Positions 10,752-22,139 of a DNA stretch of 64,000 nt are shown in pieces (the first letter of the stretch is position 1; every line of letters begins with the position of its first letter). The notes under the pieces are model-generated. The model saw only the letters and a program-made list of their open reading frames with translations. It did not search any database and was not told the DNA's origin. The DNA comes from Chrysaora quinquecirrha (Eukaryota; Cnidaria; Scyphozoa; Semaeostomeae; Pelagiidae), in assembly GCA_014526335.1 (NCBI GenBank), contig JACTAT010000285.1, positions 473,297 through 537,296 on the forward strand. Reading direction: 5' to 3'. Both the position numbers and the translations under genes were made by a program.

Positions 10752-12058
10752 GCATAAAGCCATAATATACTGAATGTCCTAGTGAAAGTTTGGATTTATT
10801 CTGTCCACCAGTAATTCAAAACGATGTCAAGTATTTTAAAGATGTTGAATATTTTCCACAAACTGCTGCTCTCAATGCCTCAAAACAAACTGTTGTGTTT
10901 GACATTCCTGCTCAGCCTGATCATATGATTGACTTGAATCATTCTTATTTCGTCTCGACTCTAGCTATTAAAAGAGTCGATGGAAGTAATATTGGAAAAA
11001 CCACTGCAGAATTTGCTGGAGTAATAAATAATATTGGCCAATCCATGTGGAAGCAGATAGAGCTGGTTTTGAATGACACTTCCGTCACAGAAGCAAATGG
11101 AATGTATGCCTACCAATCTTACTTGGAAAAAATTCTGACGTTTGATGAAACCAGAGCTAAAAACTATTTGAAAATGACAAACTGGGTCAGTGATACGATT
11201 GGCAAAGAAAATGTTGGTTTTCCAACAACCGCAACGTTAAAAAATCTGGGTTTAAATGCAAGATCTGCACCATTTGATGATAGTGAAAAGGTTAAAGTGT
11301 TGACAAAACCTCATGTCAACATTTGCAATCAAAGCAAATACTTGCTGCCTGGTGTTCGTCTTCCAATGCGATTGAGTCCAAACAGTGATGTGTTTTGTTT
11401 GATGAGAAGGACTGGAAACACTTCACGTCTGTACATTTCCGAAGTGAAACTGGTGCTTCGCCACATACATCTTAAAGATGATGTATTGAAAGGAATTGAA
11501 AGAACACTGATGAAAACGAATGCGGTTTACCCAGTCTGTCAACCTCACATGGCAAGCTACTTAATCAATGCTGCAACAACCAACTGGGTTCAAGATAATG
11601 TGTTCAATGGAAAGATTCCAAACAGATTGTTTTTTGCGTTGGTTGATAATTCATCATTCAATGGAGCGGATGAAGGAAATCCGTTTGAGTTTGAACATGT
11701 TTCTGTTTCTGCCATTCAAGTGACTGTTGACAATCAAGAAATTACTCCACCTCTAAGATTGAATTATGATGATGATGATTACTTTGATGCCTACAGCTGC
11801 TTGGTGACCAGCTTGAATAATTCACCTAGTCTAATTGATTATGATAGATTCAAACAAGGATCGGCAATCTATGGTTTTGATTTGACACCTAAAGGAAACT
11901 GTGCAGATGAGCAATATTTGCTTAAAAGAGAGGGTAATCTGAGAATCAGCATAAATTTTGCAAACGCTGTTGACAGTTTGATGAACATTGTAATTTTGGG
12001 TGAATTTGATAGAGTCATTCAAATTGATAGTCATAAAAATATCATTCGAGATTGGTAA
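10748..12058 (+). pseudogene. F54H12.2-like Polinton major capsid protein, early stop
   Basis: The frame beginning at ATG 10748 meets TAA at 10760-10762 and is then open for 422 residues to 12058. The protein carries the family's hallmarks: SLDLFCPP near the start, then a YiDL-type motif (here MIDLNHSYF), a VINNIGQSMWKQIEL segment, and YQSYLEKIL. These belong to the F54H12.2-like proteins of metazoan Mavericks, which are double-jelly-roll major capsid proteins. Apart from the early stop the frame is whole, so either the stop is recent or translation starts elsewhere. No other ATG in this frame precedes the conserved start. Confidence 0.75.
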
Positions 12059-12060
12059 GT

Positions 12061-12546
12061 ATGGATGATATAACGATTAATAACTTACTTGTAAAACGTG
12101 AAAAGCTACCTCATTTCCATGGTGTATTTGGGAAAGATGAAATCAAAAACATCGACATTCATTCTCTACCTTGTTCATTTATTTTCAATGAAGATAATTT
12201 TACTGGTAAAGGAACCCACTGGGTAGCTGTCTATATCGCTGATGATGGTCGATTGGATTTCTATGATTCGTTTGGTGAACCTCCTATGTTGAAAGAATTT
12301 CTAGATTTTATTAGACCGTTCCAGCTCGCTTATAACAAGGTTCAAGTTCAATCCTATGAGACTGCTACATGTGGACAACATTGCATATTCTTTCTAATTA
12401 ATAGAACAAAAAACGTTTCAATGAACTCAATGGTTAATAAATATTTCAACATTCATAACAAGTTAGATAACGATTTATTTGTTTACAGCTATGTTAAACG
12501 AAGATATAATTTACGTTTGTTAAAACAATTTGTTACAACAGTTTAG
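12061..12546 (+). CDS. Adenain-like cysteine protease (virion maturation)
   Basis: The ATG lies two bases after the capsid stop and gives 161 residues. The active-site set of the adenovirus protease/Ulp1 family is present: His53 in GTHW, Asp69 in FYDSFG, Gln97 and Cys104 in a QSYETATCGQHC segment. The Gln-to-Cys spacing of seven equals that of adenain. Polinton proteases of this type are thought to process capsid and core proteins after assembly. The gene is intact and sits directly behind the capsid gene as usual. Confidence 0.85.
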   Translation: MDDITINNLLVKREKLPHFHGVFGKDEIKNIDIHSLPCSFIFNEDNFTGKGTHWVAVYIADDGRLDFYDSFGEPPMLKEFLDFIRPFQLAYNKVQVQSYETATCGQHCIFFLINRTKNVSMNSMVNKYFNIHNKLDNDLFVYSYVKRRYNLRLLKQFVTTV

Positions 12547-12731
12547 AATAATGTTACAACAGTTTGTTAAAATAGTTTAGAATATTGTTACAACAGTTTG
12601 TTAAAATGGTTTGTTAAAACAGTTCAATCAATGTTTTCTTCTTCACAGCGTCTTTCTAGCGAATAATGTCCATATGGCAGCCTGTTAAATCCATCATCAA
12701 GAATGTATCTTTTATCATCAAAGGGATTCAG
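12547..12731. repeat. Short tandem-like repeat between convergent genes
   Basis: About three imperfect copies of an AT-rich unit containing GTTACAACAGTTTGTTAAAA separate the protease stop from the polymerase 3' end. No gene is seen. It may hold the terminators of both transcripts. Confidence 0.5.
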
Positions 12732-15700
12732 CTATGCCTTTTTTCTTTCCGTAGTGTAGATGGTGTGACAGTGTGATTCAATGTTGCGTTGAATGTGTGC
12801 ATCCGCTCTCATTTCCATGAAACATTTCACATAATCTTCATGCTTCATTTGCTTCTTCACAACATACTTTTTGATTCCTTTTGCTTTTTTGATCGTATTT
12901 CCATCATTGATTTGACAGCTATACATCTTTGATCTCAATCCAACAAATTCTTTCATTCTCACACCACCAAGCTCGTCTTTCATTTTCCCGATAACTTTCT
13001 TGTTTCTTGTAGAATAATTTGGATGTTCTTTATCATAATTGCTAAAATCGAATCCATCTTCGTGATCTTTCAATACTTTATCGACTTGATCTTTAGACAT
13101 TGGTATGTCGTAGATGAAACTGTCAGTATCCATGTAGCAAAGCTCAACATTTGGAAGGTTTGGCTTTGCAAAGTTATAGTGGAAATCATACATCAATGTT
13201 TTGCTAATATCCAATATGCTGAAACCAATATACATTGGTTTGTTGAGTGTAACTTTTTTCTTCTTTTTCTCAACCAAAAGCGTGTCTTCATTGATTTCAA
13301 TTACTCCGTAAAAGTTTGGATCTCTTACCCATTTCCTCAAAACTTCTCCATAAGTACAGATTTCAAAACGTCCATGATTTCTTACATTTTCCATCGTCTT
13401 CCCGAACACGGAATTGTTCATCAACTTGAACAGATCTTTTTCAAAGTCGTTTCTTGCATGTGTTCTCTTCTGGGTATTAAAACCAATGTATTCTTGCAAC
13501 CATAGACTTTGCTTGAATTCAATGATTTCATGAACTTTTGTCAGCTTCAAACCCAATTCCAAACACTGCTTCAAATTTCTTTCATGCAGGAGGTATTCTT
13601 CTTTGTTGAATAGATTTGGTGTTAGCTTTGGTGTTGATTTAAACTTTTTTCCATCGAAAAGTTCTTCGTGAGTGTTCTTTTGATGTTATGATAGCATGTC
13701 TTCTTGAACTTGTAATCTTTGCGGCGCCAATGGTAGATCTGCATGATGATCGTGTAATTCGGCTGGATATTCCAAATCGACTTTGAGAATATAACCAACA
13801 TCTTCATTCGATCTTGTCAGCAAAGCGTGGATGTCTGATTTTCTGATTTCTTCTTGTGTAAACTGCTTGAAACCACCATACGGCATTGGTTGCGACATTG
13901 CCCATCCATAGAGATTGTTTGCATCCAGATACATCAACGTGTTGTTTTCTGTTGATTTAGCAAGTCGTTTCACTGCTATTGAGACACCACCACGAATACC
14001 ATCTTCAATCATAAGTAGAATGTCCTTCTTTTCTTCAGATAAAAATTCCAGCTTCACACCAGTCATCTTCAGCATCGCATCCCAGGCCAGTGAAGGAGCA
14101 GTTAGATAATGTGCAGGATCGAATCCGTAGAATTCCAGACTTTGTGCTCTGAACGACTCGAATATATCAGTCAACAGCAACACATCAGTTTTCAAGTACA
14201 GTTCATGATAATCTTGAAAAGTCTGACAGTTGAAGCATCGCCAAACCTGCTGAGCATGTTCATAATATTCATTGCTGATGTCAGAATCACAGAGTTTGTT
14301 GTAAAATGCTTCTTTCCGTGGTAGAGATGTTTCTTCCATTTTCGCTGCACTATCCACCCAATCGTAGGGATAAACACCTTTTCTTGTCAGCAACTCAAAT
14401 GCTCTCTCAACTTCTTCAGCTTCAGCATCTGTCAAATCTCTCCTTGATGGTATTTTCCAATTTCTATAATCTAGAACATCTTCATCTTTTAGCGGGTTTT
14501 TACATGCTACACCAGGCTCAAACATTCCTTGGCGTTCTCTTTTCAATTCTGCGACTCTTTCCTGTTCATTTCTCGGTACACTAGGGTACTGCTGTTGAGT
14601 AATCCCATCATGTAGGTAGCCTTTGATAGAGACAAATTGTTCTTTCGGTAGGTTGCCTGCTAGTGTTGCCAAACTTGTACTCAGAAATGCAAAGGAGTCA
14701 ATGTATTTGATCCCATGAATATTTCTTTCCTTACCATCTTCATTCACATCAGTATGAGAACCAATCTGTGCAGTCATGATCTTTTCTTTCGAATTGGCAA
14801 TGATCTTTGTATTTCTACCTTTCGAATTCTTCAGAACATGATGCATGTCATACCCTTTGAGATTGTGGAAGACGATCGGGATCGTGTGAGTGTTTGCTAT
14901 TATATCTAGATGTTTGAAGTTGCAATACTTGCAAGCTGGTCCTCTGTATTTCCCAGTAATGTGGCAATGATCTTTGACTTTCTTTCTATCCATGTCATCA
15001 AATAACTGCTTGCAGCAATAGCAGTGTGTAGCCATATCATGTCTTGCATTTTCTTTGGGTGTTAATCTAATCATCGGCATGGTTTTCTTGAACACTGCTC
15101 GGATTTCCTCATTCAATTCATCTAGACGATTCATCAACACCTCCATGCAGTCTTCACCAGTATAGCATTCCAACGGCTGTTGCCATCTATCATCGATTGA
15201 TTTGACATAAATGCAATAACTGATCGGCTTGTGTTCTTGATAAGCAGCTCTTTTGTTTGAGCTTTCCAGAATGGATTCAGTATCTGCATAGATGATAATG
15301 GTAGCAAGCTCTGATGTTTGAAATGTTCAAACTTTAATTCTGTATCTTGAGGATATTCAACAGCTTGAGGAGTCTTACATAGCTTTTCATGCTTTTCCAA
15401 ATTTTCTTGAGTTCTACACGATGATAAGCATAGAGGACAGTAAAAACGTTTTCCAGCACGTTTGTGACCATCTCGACCTGCTAAAAGACGACTCAAGTCC
15501 TTTATCCAGCAATAGTGACTCTCACCATCGTCATTGAATACCAATAGCAAATGCACATGTTTTTCACGTTTATTTCCAGTTATTCTTACTGGTACAATTT
15601 CACCATCTTCATCCATATAGATGTTGATTGAAATGTTGTTGTTTATTTCAAATGTATCAATCATCTTTTTATCGGATGCTTTTACTGGATATGACAATCC

Positions 15701-16447
15701 TTCACAGTTAAGTTCCTCCCAGTATGAGTAATACTTTGCAACTCTTTGTTGATCTTTTGCTGGTGGATGTAGAGCGGATAGAATTGCCCAGATGAAGCAT
15801 TTATCTTCGTCGTTCTGTACATTGATGATGGCTTGCTTGTTTTTGATGTACGTAGGTAGTTGTAAATACGTTCCACCACGAATTGCATCATAATCAAACA
15901 TCTTCACTTGCAGTTGGGTAAACTTTGTAAATATCCAACCACTTCCATTCTCCAAGAATTCATCAACCTTATCTCGCAGTGTGTTGATAGCTTCAACTAT
16001 CTGATCTTGAGCAACGTCATACTCTGCCTTTAACAACGTCTGCACGGTGGTTCTGAATGTGGGTGGTGGTTCTGTAACAATAAGCTTATCACCATACTTT
16101 TTAAATTCTACATCGATAGTGATATAAAACTTTATCCCCTGCTTGTGATCTAGCAATTCTTCTTTAATTTCTCGAATAGTATGCTGTGTGATTCTTGCCC
16201 AGTCTTTGATATCTTCTTCTTTGATATATATCCTGAATGCTTTGTTATCCATCTTGTTCATGTTCTTATCTTCGCCAACCAATTTCTTTTGTTCTGCTGC
16301 TGGCGGGCGTATATCATGTGCTGATCGCTTATGTGATGCGAGATTTAACTTTCTGTCAAACAATTTCCCACATACATCACAAGCGATTTTTCTTCGCTTA
16401 CTATTATTATTAGCAGCCGAGCTCTCTTCTTCGTGTGACCTCTTCAT
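12732..16447 (-). pseudogene. Protein-primed family B DNA polymerase, one frameshift and one stop
   Basis: Three successive minus-strand parts (16447-15134, 15173-13686, 13574-12732 with the joining stretch) span about 1,240 codons. From the N-terminus there are C2H2 fingers (CDVCGKLF..., FYCPLCLSSC), an exonuclease motif YADTES, a Cys/His motif resembling endonuclease VII (CYCCKQLF...CHITGKYRG), polymerase motif A (YLDANNLYGWAM), motif B (NNSVFGKTMEN) and motif C (YMDTDSF). These define the pPolB of Polintons and adintoviruses. A frameshift lies near 15295-15305, just before the exonuclease motif, and a single TAA at 13686-13688 separates the motif A part from the motif B part. The polymerase would replicate the element's linear DNA from a protein primer. 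Confidence 0.85.
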
Positions 16448-16486
16448 GATTAATTTCTAACTGAACTGATTTCGTCTTACGCTTCG

Positions 16487-16494
16487 TTTTTATA
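16487..16494 (-). promoter_or_regulatory. TATA box of the polymerase gene
   Basis: On the minus strand TATAAAAA lies 40-47 bases upstream of the polymerase ATG (16447-16445), a normal position for a short 5' leader. Confidence 0.6.
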
Positions 16495-16523
16495 GATCGA
16501 TCGAACGTGACGTTTGAATTATT

Positions 16524-16534
16524 AACCAATCAGA
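16524..16534 (+). promoter_or_regulatory. CCAAT box (NF-Y type)
   Basis: AACCAATCAGA matches the NF-Y consensus. A second copy is at about 16767-16777 and a degenerate one (AATCAATCAGA) at about 16703-16713. The three share flanking sequence, so they arose by local duplication. Confidence 0.5.
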
Positions 16535-16550
16535 TTGCAGGATTTCTCGT

Positions 16551-16820
16551 TTCTAGAATCTTGTAGAACTTTCTGGAATCTTGCGGAACTTTCTGGAAAC
16601 TTCTAGAAAGTTCCAACAGAACAGATTGTAGGATTACTATGTTATTTTATTTCATAAACGATTCGAACGTCGCGTTCGAATTATTATTACGCCATCATAA
16701 TTAATCAATCAGATTGTAGGATTTCTGGAAACTTCTGGAAACTTCTAGAAACTTCTGAAAAGTTCTAACCAATCAGATAAGAGGATTCTTAGAGATGTTC
16801 TGGAACATTCTGGAAACTTC
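16551..16820. promoter_or_regulatory. Three heat-shock element arrays upstream of the polymerase
   Basis: Heat-shock factor binds alternating TTC and GAA units spaced two bases apart. The first array (16551-16613) has 13 consecutive units in perfect 5-bp phase with only two one-base mismatches (TTG for TTC); its last five units, 16591-16613, are perfect. The second (16723-16765) has nine units with one mismatch. The third (16798-16820) has five perfect units. They lie about 100-375 bp upstream of the polymerase ATG. Heat or stress control is inferred from the motif alone. Confidence 0.65.
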
Positions 16821-16867
16821 TAGATTGTTAAATCGGAAACGAGGCTAGCGGTTTCATGCAAGGATTG

Positions 16868-17080
16868 TAAGAACTCTTGAGGTTGGAGAAACCATCGCGC
16901 TAGATTAAACCGTTGCACTATAGCGCGATCTGATGACGTCATTGATAGTATGAGCCGCGTGCGCTAGGATCTGGAACTCTTGAAAACGAGATTGGAGAAA
17001 CCAGCATAATATATTCATAAAAACCGTCACACTATAGCGCGATCTGATGATGTCACTGATGACGTCACTGCGCTGGGACC
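16868..17080. repeat. Duplicated ~105-bp block with CRE sites
   Basis: Two diverged copies (about 16868-16972 and 16971-17080) share AACTCTTGA, TTGGAGAAACCA and ACTATAGCGCGATCTGATGA. Each contains the perfect CRE/ATF palindrome TGACGTCA (16934-16941 and 17060-17067). This is probably upstream enhancer sequence or subterminal sequence of the Polinton. Confidence 0.5.
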
Positions 17081-17089
17081 CGCATCACT

Positions 17090-17770
17090 GTGCTCCTGCC
17101 ACTCCTTTGCAACCTACTACAGTCACTTGTTCCCAGGAGCTTTAATGGAGAGCCATTAGCTGTAAGCAAAGAAACAATGCTACTAATAAGGCTAGACTTA
17201 TCCGCCAGTTTTTGGTATGTGTTGTATGAAATTGCTTGAATTTAGCAAACTGGGGCATTTACTCTGAAAAAAACCTTTTTCACCACAGGAGCAGCATTCT
17301 TTTCCCGAGCGAGGTTTTCTTTCTCTGCCTCCCCCTCTTCGGGATTTGAGTGGGAGTTTTGCTGGCTCATGCTAAATGCATAGCCATCAGGGTTTCCTGA
17401 TTCTTCACCATAGCTCGAATGCTCTCTAACAGGGCATTAATTTGTTCACCTGTATTTTTTTCTGCTGAAATATGTTTCTTGTGCTACATAGGGTGAGAAC
17501 TTACTGCCCTTCCATCAAATTTTGTATTTTTTGACTGCAAATGAAGTTCTCTGGAGAGGGCTTTTTGATAGGATTCATCTAATTCTTGTACTTCTTCACC
17601 CCAAAATATCTTTTTGATGGTAATATCCTTTTACGCAATATTCCAGAGATTTTTCATTTTGAAACTCTATGGACTTGTTACTCCAGGCCCGTTGGACAAG
17701 CTTACATATTCCTTCATAAAATTCAGCCAATGTTTTATTGTGACGTTGATACCGCTCACCTAAGAGATGT
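17090..17770. other. No supported gene; probable gag-side flank
   Basis: Short open frames only. Parts read on the minus strand as Lys/Glu-rich peptide of the type found in retrotransposon gag C-termini, but with stops, so I assign nothing firm. Confidence 0.3.
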
Positions 17771-18160
17771 TTAGCTTGTAACCTTTGTGAAGGTGAATTG
17801 AAGTGTTTTTCTAATTTTTTTTTTCAGTAAGCTTGGATTTCCCTTTATTGACCCTGGTAGATTTCGATAATATTGGCTTGCTCTATTTTCTAGATATAAA
17901 CATAGCATTACCTTTTCTTCTTTCTTGTTCCATGCATTTGCCATTACAGCTCGACTCCATGTTGCCAGCGATTCAGTTATATCTTCATTGTCTTTCCTTC
18001 TGAATTTCTTTATTTCAACAACTGATCTTCTTGGTTTAGCCCCTTGCTCAAATTTTCCACCTTCTCTGTGTTCCACGGCTTTGATGTTGCTTCCTAACCA
18101 TCTTAGTAACTGAGGTAGGAGGTCAGAAGAGGCTTCTCCTACTGCTGCTCCGCTTTAACC
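17771..18160 (-). pseudogene. Retrotransposon gag fragment
   Basis: The minus-strand peptide contains a segment ending in LYLENRASQYYRNLP, following a WSRAVMANAWNKKE stretch. This is the pattern of Ty3/Gypsy-type gag capsid domains (cf. LPLYL..A..W/Y..L). Coding resemblance continues upstream past 18120 with a stop. No protease, polymerase or LTR is recognised nearby, so it is a remnant. Confidence 0.5.
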
Positions 18161-18597
18161 GCCATGATCTGCCTGTGCTAGGCCATCCATAAAACCGCCT
18201 CCTTTTTCCAGATTAAGCCTTATATCTCTTTCTCTTTCCATATCTTTATCCTATGTATATCCTCCTGGACCCACACTGGCCACCAAATGGTCACGATCTC
18301 TGAGTCCTTAGGAGGATAGGAAAAGATTTTGACACAATGAAGAGACACTACTTTGATACCAGAAGCACGTTTTTAACGATTCACCATTTTTTTCTTCTCC
18401 TCACAACTACAACCACAATGCTAAGGTTTGCAGGTCTCTATCCTATTCTACCGGAAGTAAATTTTCCTTTCCGATGTAAATCAAATATAACAGTTCACTA
18501 AACGTCACATACCCCTAAAGACGAAAGGCAATTCCACTTTCATAGTTCCTGCCGACCCCTCATAATTCTTTGAACATGATGGTGCATGCGATTTTTT
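18161..18597. other. No gene seen
   Basis: Non-coding sequence upstream of the gag fragment on its strand. It could be a gag leader, but no LTR pair was found. Confidence 0.3.
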
Positions 18598-18882
18598 CTA
18601 TTCTGCATCAGCATCACCCTTACTCTCATTTGTGAAAACCTGAAAGTCTATTGATAGTCCTGTCAGCATATCAAAAATAGATGCTACCCCATTATGCGAT
18701 GTAAAGCCATGCTTTTGCCATAAAACATGATATGAAACAGCAATTTTAAGTATTGAATGCTCATCTGGATCAACTCCAATGTCACAGTATGCTTTTACTA
18801 TTGCCGTTTTGGTTTTCTTAATCATCTTTTTGAATTTATCCATACTACTTTGCTCAAGTTTGTTGGTATGTGCGTTGTACAC
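18598..18882 (-). pseudogene. Mutator-like transposase domain fragment
   Basis: The 94-residue peptide contains LWQKHGFTSHNGVASIFDMLTG, matching the pattern of a Mutator-like domain common in animal transposon proteins (a WQKRG..S.NG...iD..TG core). In the usual form an Asp precedes the Trp; here it is VLW, so that residue appears lost. The fragment has no other parts of the transposase around it. Confidence 0.45.
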
Positions 18883-18984
18883 ATTTGGATAAGAACAAAT
18901 GGCCTATTTATAATACTGGTCAACTCCTGCATATAACGAAATCATATAAAATCTGCGACAAATTCATATTTCCTGACTTATGCA

Positions 18985-20170
18985 CAACTGTAAATTAGCT
19001 AGTAAGTTAGCTAGTTAGTTAGTTATGTTGTTTCTTTGTTGGACAGTTCTTTAGTTATTTAAATAGATAGTTCTTTAATTATCTCGTAAGCATGGCCCAT
19101 AGCCCAGTTAGTTAGTTAGCCAGTACATTGGTTAGTTATTTACTTAATTTATCTGCAAGTAATTAGGTTAGTTATTTTGTAAATTCGTTGGTTAGTTTGT
19201 TAGTTAGTCTAATAATTAGTTTGATAGCTAGTTATTTAGTTAGCTAATTAAATTAATAGTTGTTTATATACATTTGTGGTTAGTATGTAAAGTTTGTTAG
19301 TTAACTAGCAGTTCAGTTAGTAGGTTGTTTGGGTGACTAATAAGTTATTTAACTATTTCGCTAGCTTGATAGTTAGCTAATTAATAAAATAGTTTTTTGG
19401 ATATATAGTTGGTTTTTTAGCTAGACAATAGTTAGTTGGTAAGTTTGTTAATTGGTTAGTTGTCTTGTTATTTTGTAGGCATAGCTAGATGTTAGTTAGT
19501 AAGTTTAGATGTTAGTTAATTTTTTTGTTTAGGCAACTAGTTAGTTAGTTCGTTCATCAGTTCGTTTTTTATTCAGATAGATGATTTGTTGGTTTATTAG
19601 TTAGCACAGCTTGTAACTCATTTCGTTAGTTAGCTACTAAAACAATTGCTTCATTGGTAAGTTAACAAGATATTAACTTAGTTAGTTAGTTTTTTATTTA
19701 GTTGCCTAGTTTATTAAATAGCTGCTTAGTTAGTTAGTTAGTCTAGTTAGTAGATAGTTAGTAAGTTGGTAAGTTAGTTAATTGGTTATTTGTGTTGTAA
19801 TTTCATAGGCATAGCGTGTACGTAAGTTTACATGTTAGTTATTTTGTTGCTTCTGCAACTAGTTAGTTAGTTAGCTCGTTAGTTAATTTGTTAATTGGCT
19901 ATTAAGTTATGTTAATATTTTGTTGATTAGTTTGTTACTTATTGAGACCACTTTTCAGTTATTAGATATTCGTGATTCTTGGTTAGTTTATTAGTAAGCA
20001 CAGCTTGTAACTCATTTTGTAAGTTAGCTTGTAAGTTAATTAGTTACTTTGTTAGTTAACTAGTTAGTTTGTTAGATAGTTGCATAGTTTATTAAATAGT
20101 TGGTTAGTTAGTTATTTTATTGGCTTGTCTGTTTTCTTAGCTTGCAAGTTTACATGTTAGTTAAGGATTA
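18985..20170. repeat. GTTAG-rich low-complexity tract
   Basis: About 1.2 kb is dominated by irregular repeats of GTTA and GTTAG (as in GTTAGTTAGTTAG), with internal near-duplications such as TTAGCACAGCTTGTAACTCATTT (about 19600 and about 19990). It has no coding potential. Similar GTTAG tracts recur at about 44050-44340 and 45380-45680. Confidence 0.7.
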
Positions 20171-20189
20171 ACTTTAGTCATACGTACTA

Positions 20190-20300
20190 AAACATGGAAC
20201 CACCTAAAACCACCAAAGAACTTTAAACTGCCAGCAACCACCTCCAACCACATACAACCAACTAAAACCACATCTAACCAGCTACAACCACATGCAACAA
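20190..20300. repeat. ACCACC/AACCA minisatellite
   Basis: Irregular repeats of AACCACC and CAACCA. The reverse complement of this motif (GGTGGTT) forms arrays at 43465-43560 and 44925-45000, showing a shared dispersed repeat. Confidence 0.6.
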
Positions 20301-22139
20301 CAAAAACTCTTAAATTTTGATTGGTTGGAGTCGGACTCACGTGGTTCGACCAGTTTTTTCCACTTCATTTCACAGTGTGGTCTGGTCATGATGGAGTTCA
20401 GCACACTTGCTTCGCTCTTAGAGAACAAGGTAAGCATAACCGTAACATAACATTTTTATTTTTTTTTTTTGATGAAGCTATTTCTTAGGTCAGTCTGTTA
20501 GTGCAAACCAATCCCACACGAGTGGAAAAAGCTCAGAATCATTGAGATTCATCATGAATAGGCCTCCTGTCCTATACACGACAGCTTGACATTCTCCTCA
20601 ATCAAGTAAAGTTTCGCAAACTTTATCTTTACCCGATTGAGTATAATTATCCATGACTTTGCAAATTTCTGTATGGGAAAAAGTTTTATCTAAAAAGTTT
20701 TATTAGTAAAATAGGCCTACGTTATTTAATACCTTTTAGTTATTGACTAAAAACATCATTCTTCTTTAGTTTCTTATCAATGTACTTTGGGAGGGGGACA
20801 TGTTTTAAAGTTGCAATGGTTTTTGTGGGAGCATTTTTTCAATGCAAGTGTTTTTGGGGTGGGTGCCTTTGTAGGAAATACGGTAACGGGTGGGCAAACA
20901 ATGCTATTTTTAATGCTTCTCTGTCATAACTGCATATTTTGTATATATGTTAATGTTTTTTCAGTTGACAAGACCAGCATATTGACCACTGTCACAATAC
21001 ATAGAATATTTCAACTCATTTACAATGGAAGTCAAGCATTTGAAAGATACCTATTTTTTTAATTCACTAGATGACATGTTTGTTCTATAAGAGGAAGCTG
21101 CAAAATACAATGTTGCTACTCCAGATCTCATTCATTACAAATATGACAGTGCCAGATATCCCGAAACTGATATCCATATATACACTGATTGTCCAGACGT
21201 TGTTGCAAATGTTTTCATGGATTATGCTGCTAATAAATGTAATGAAGCTGATATTGGCGATGATAATGATGAAGCTGGTGAAGCTGACAAAGCTGCTATT
21301 GCAGGAAAGAATTTTTCAAGGTAATGAAACATTTCTGTTTTTTTTTTTTTCATCCAGAATTGTTATCTTGAGCCATTCCAATGCTACAATTTAGGGAACA
21401 TTCAGACAAGTGTTTGACATGACAGACATTTGTTAAACACCTTGTGAGCTATGGTAGTTAGAATATTTCACGTTTATTGAAATTTTTTTTCAATATTTCC
21501 TGGATTATAGGATATAAATTTGAAAGTTTTTCATGCAAATTTCACATTGTTTCCCTGGTTCTGTTAACTCTGGCAGAGAAAATTCTGCTAATCTGCTAAC
21601 ATTTATAGAAAAACCTATCAAAAATTGTTCTCACCTTTTTCATTGAATGCTAGTTTTATAAAAAACAAGCAATCAAAATGCAAAATCCAGACTGGCATAT
21701 CTGTTTATTAGCTGTTCAAATGATGCAAGTCTAAATTTCGTTATACCAAAATTTAATAGATCATCAAATCTGTGACTCTTAGACGTTATGTTATGTTTAA
21801 TCTATTGACAGTACAAGAACAAAAATATTTTAAAAAGTAATAAAAGCAAAGCAATGCACAGCTCAAAATAGCCCAACACAACATAGATAGAGCAGAAACT
21901 TTCTTTTGGTGTACCAAGTATTGGGTATTACAGAAACTCCAATACAATTATATTAAAATTCTGACGTGGATCTGTTCTGGTTATTTTGCCTTTATTCATG
22001 TTTAAGGCTTTCCAAGTCAGATGGTTTTAATACAGAACTAAAGAGTAAAGACCATACCGTAAATTCTAATGATGATGATTTGATACATGTTCACCCTTTC
22101 CAACATTGCCTCCCAGTTGGTGCAAGTAAGGTAAAAAGT

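Larger units (their letters stand above)
1..17090. mobile_element. Maverick/Polinton (adintovirus-like) element, partial and decayed
   Basis: The plus-strand block (1-1432 and 9834-12546) encodes overlapping virion-type genes: structural proteins, a basic core-like protein, an F54H12.2-like major capsid protein and an adenain-type protease. The minus strand (12732-16447) encodes a protein-primed family B DNA polymerase. This combination defines the Polinton/adintovirus group of integrating animal DNA viruses. The integrase and packaging ATPase expected of the group are not seen and would lie left of the window. The right end is not resolved; I place it near 17,090 after the promoter-like repeats. 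A separate 8.4-kb element is inserted at 1433-9827. Frameshifts and stops in several genes mark an old, inactive copy. Confidence 0.8.
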
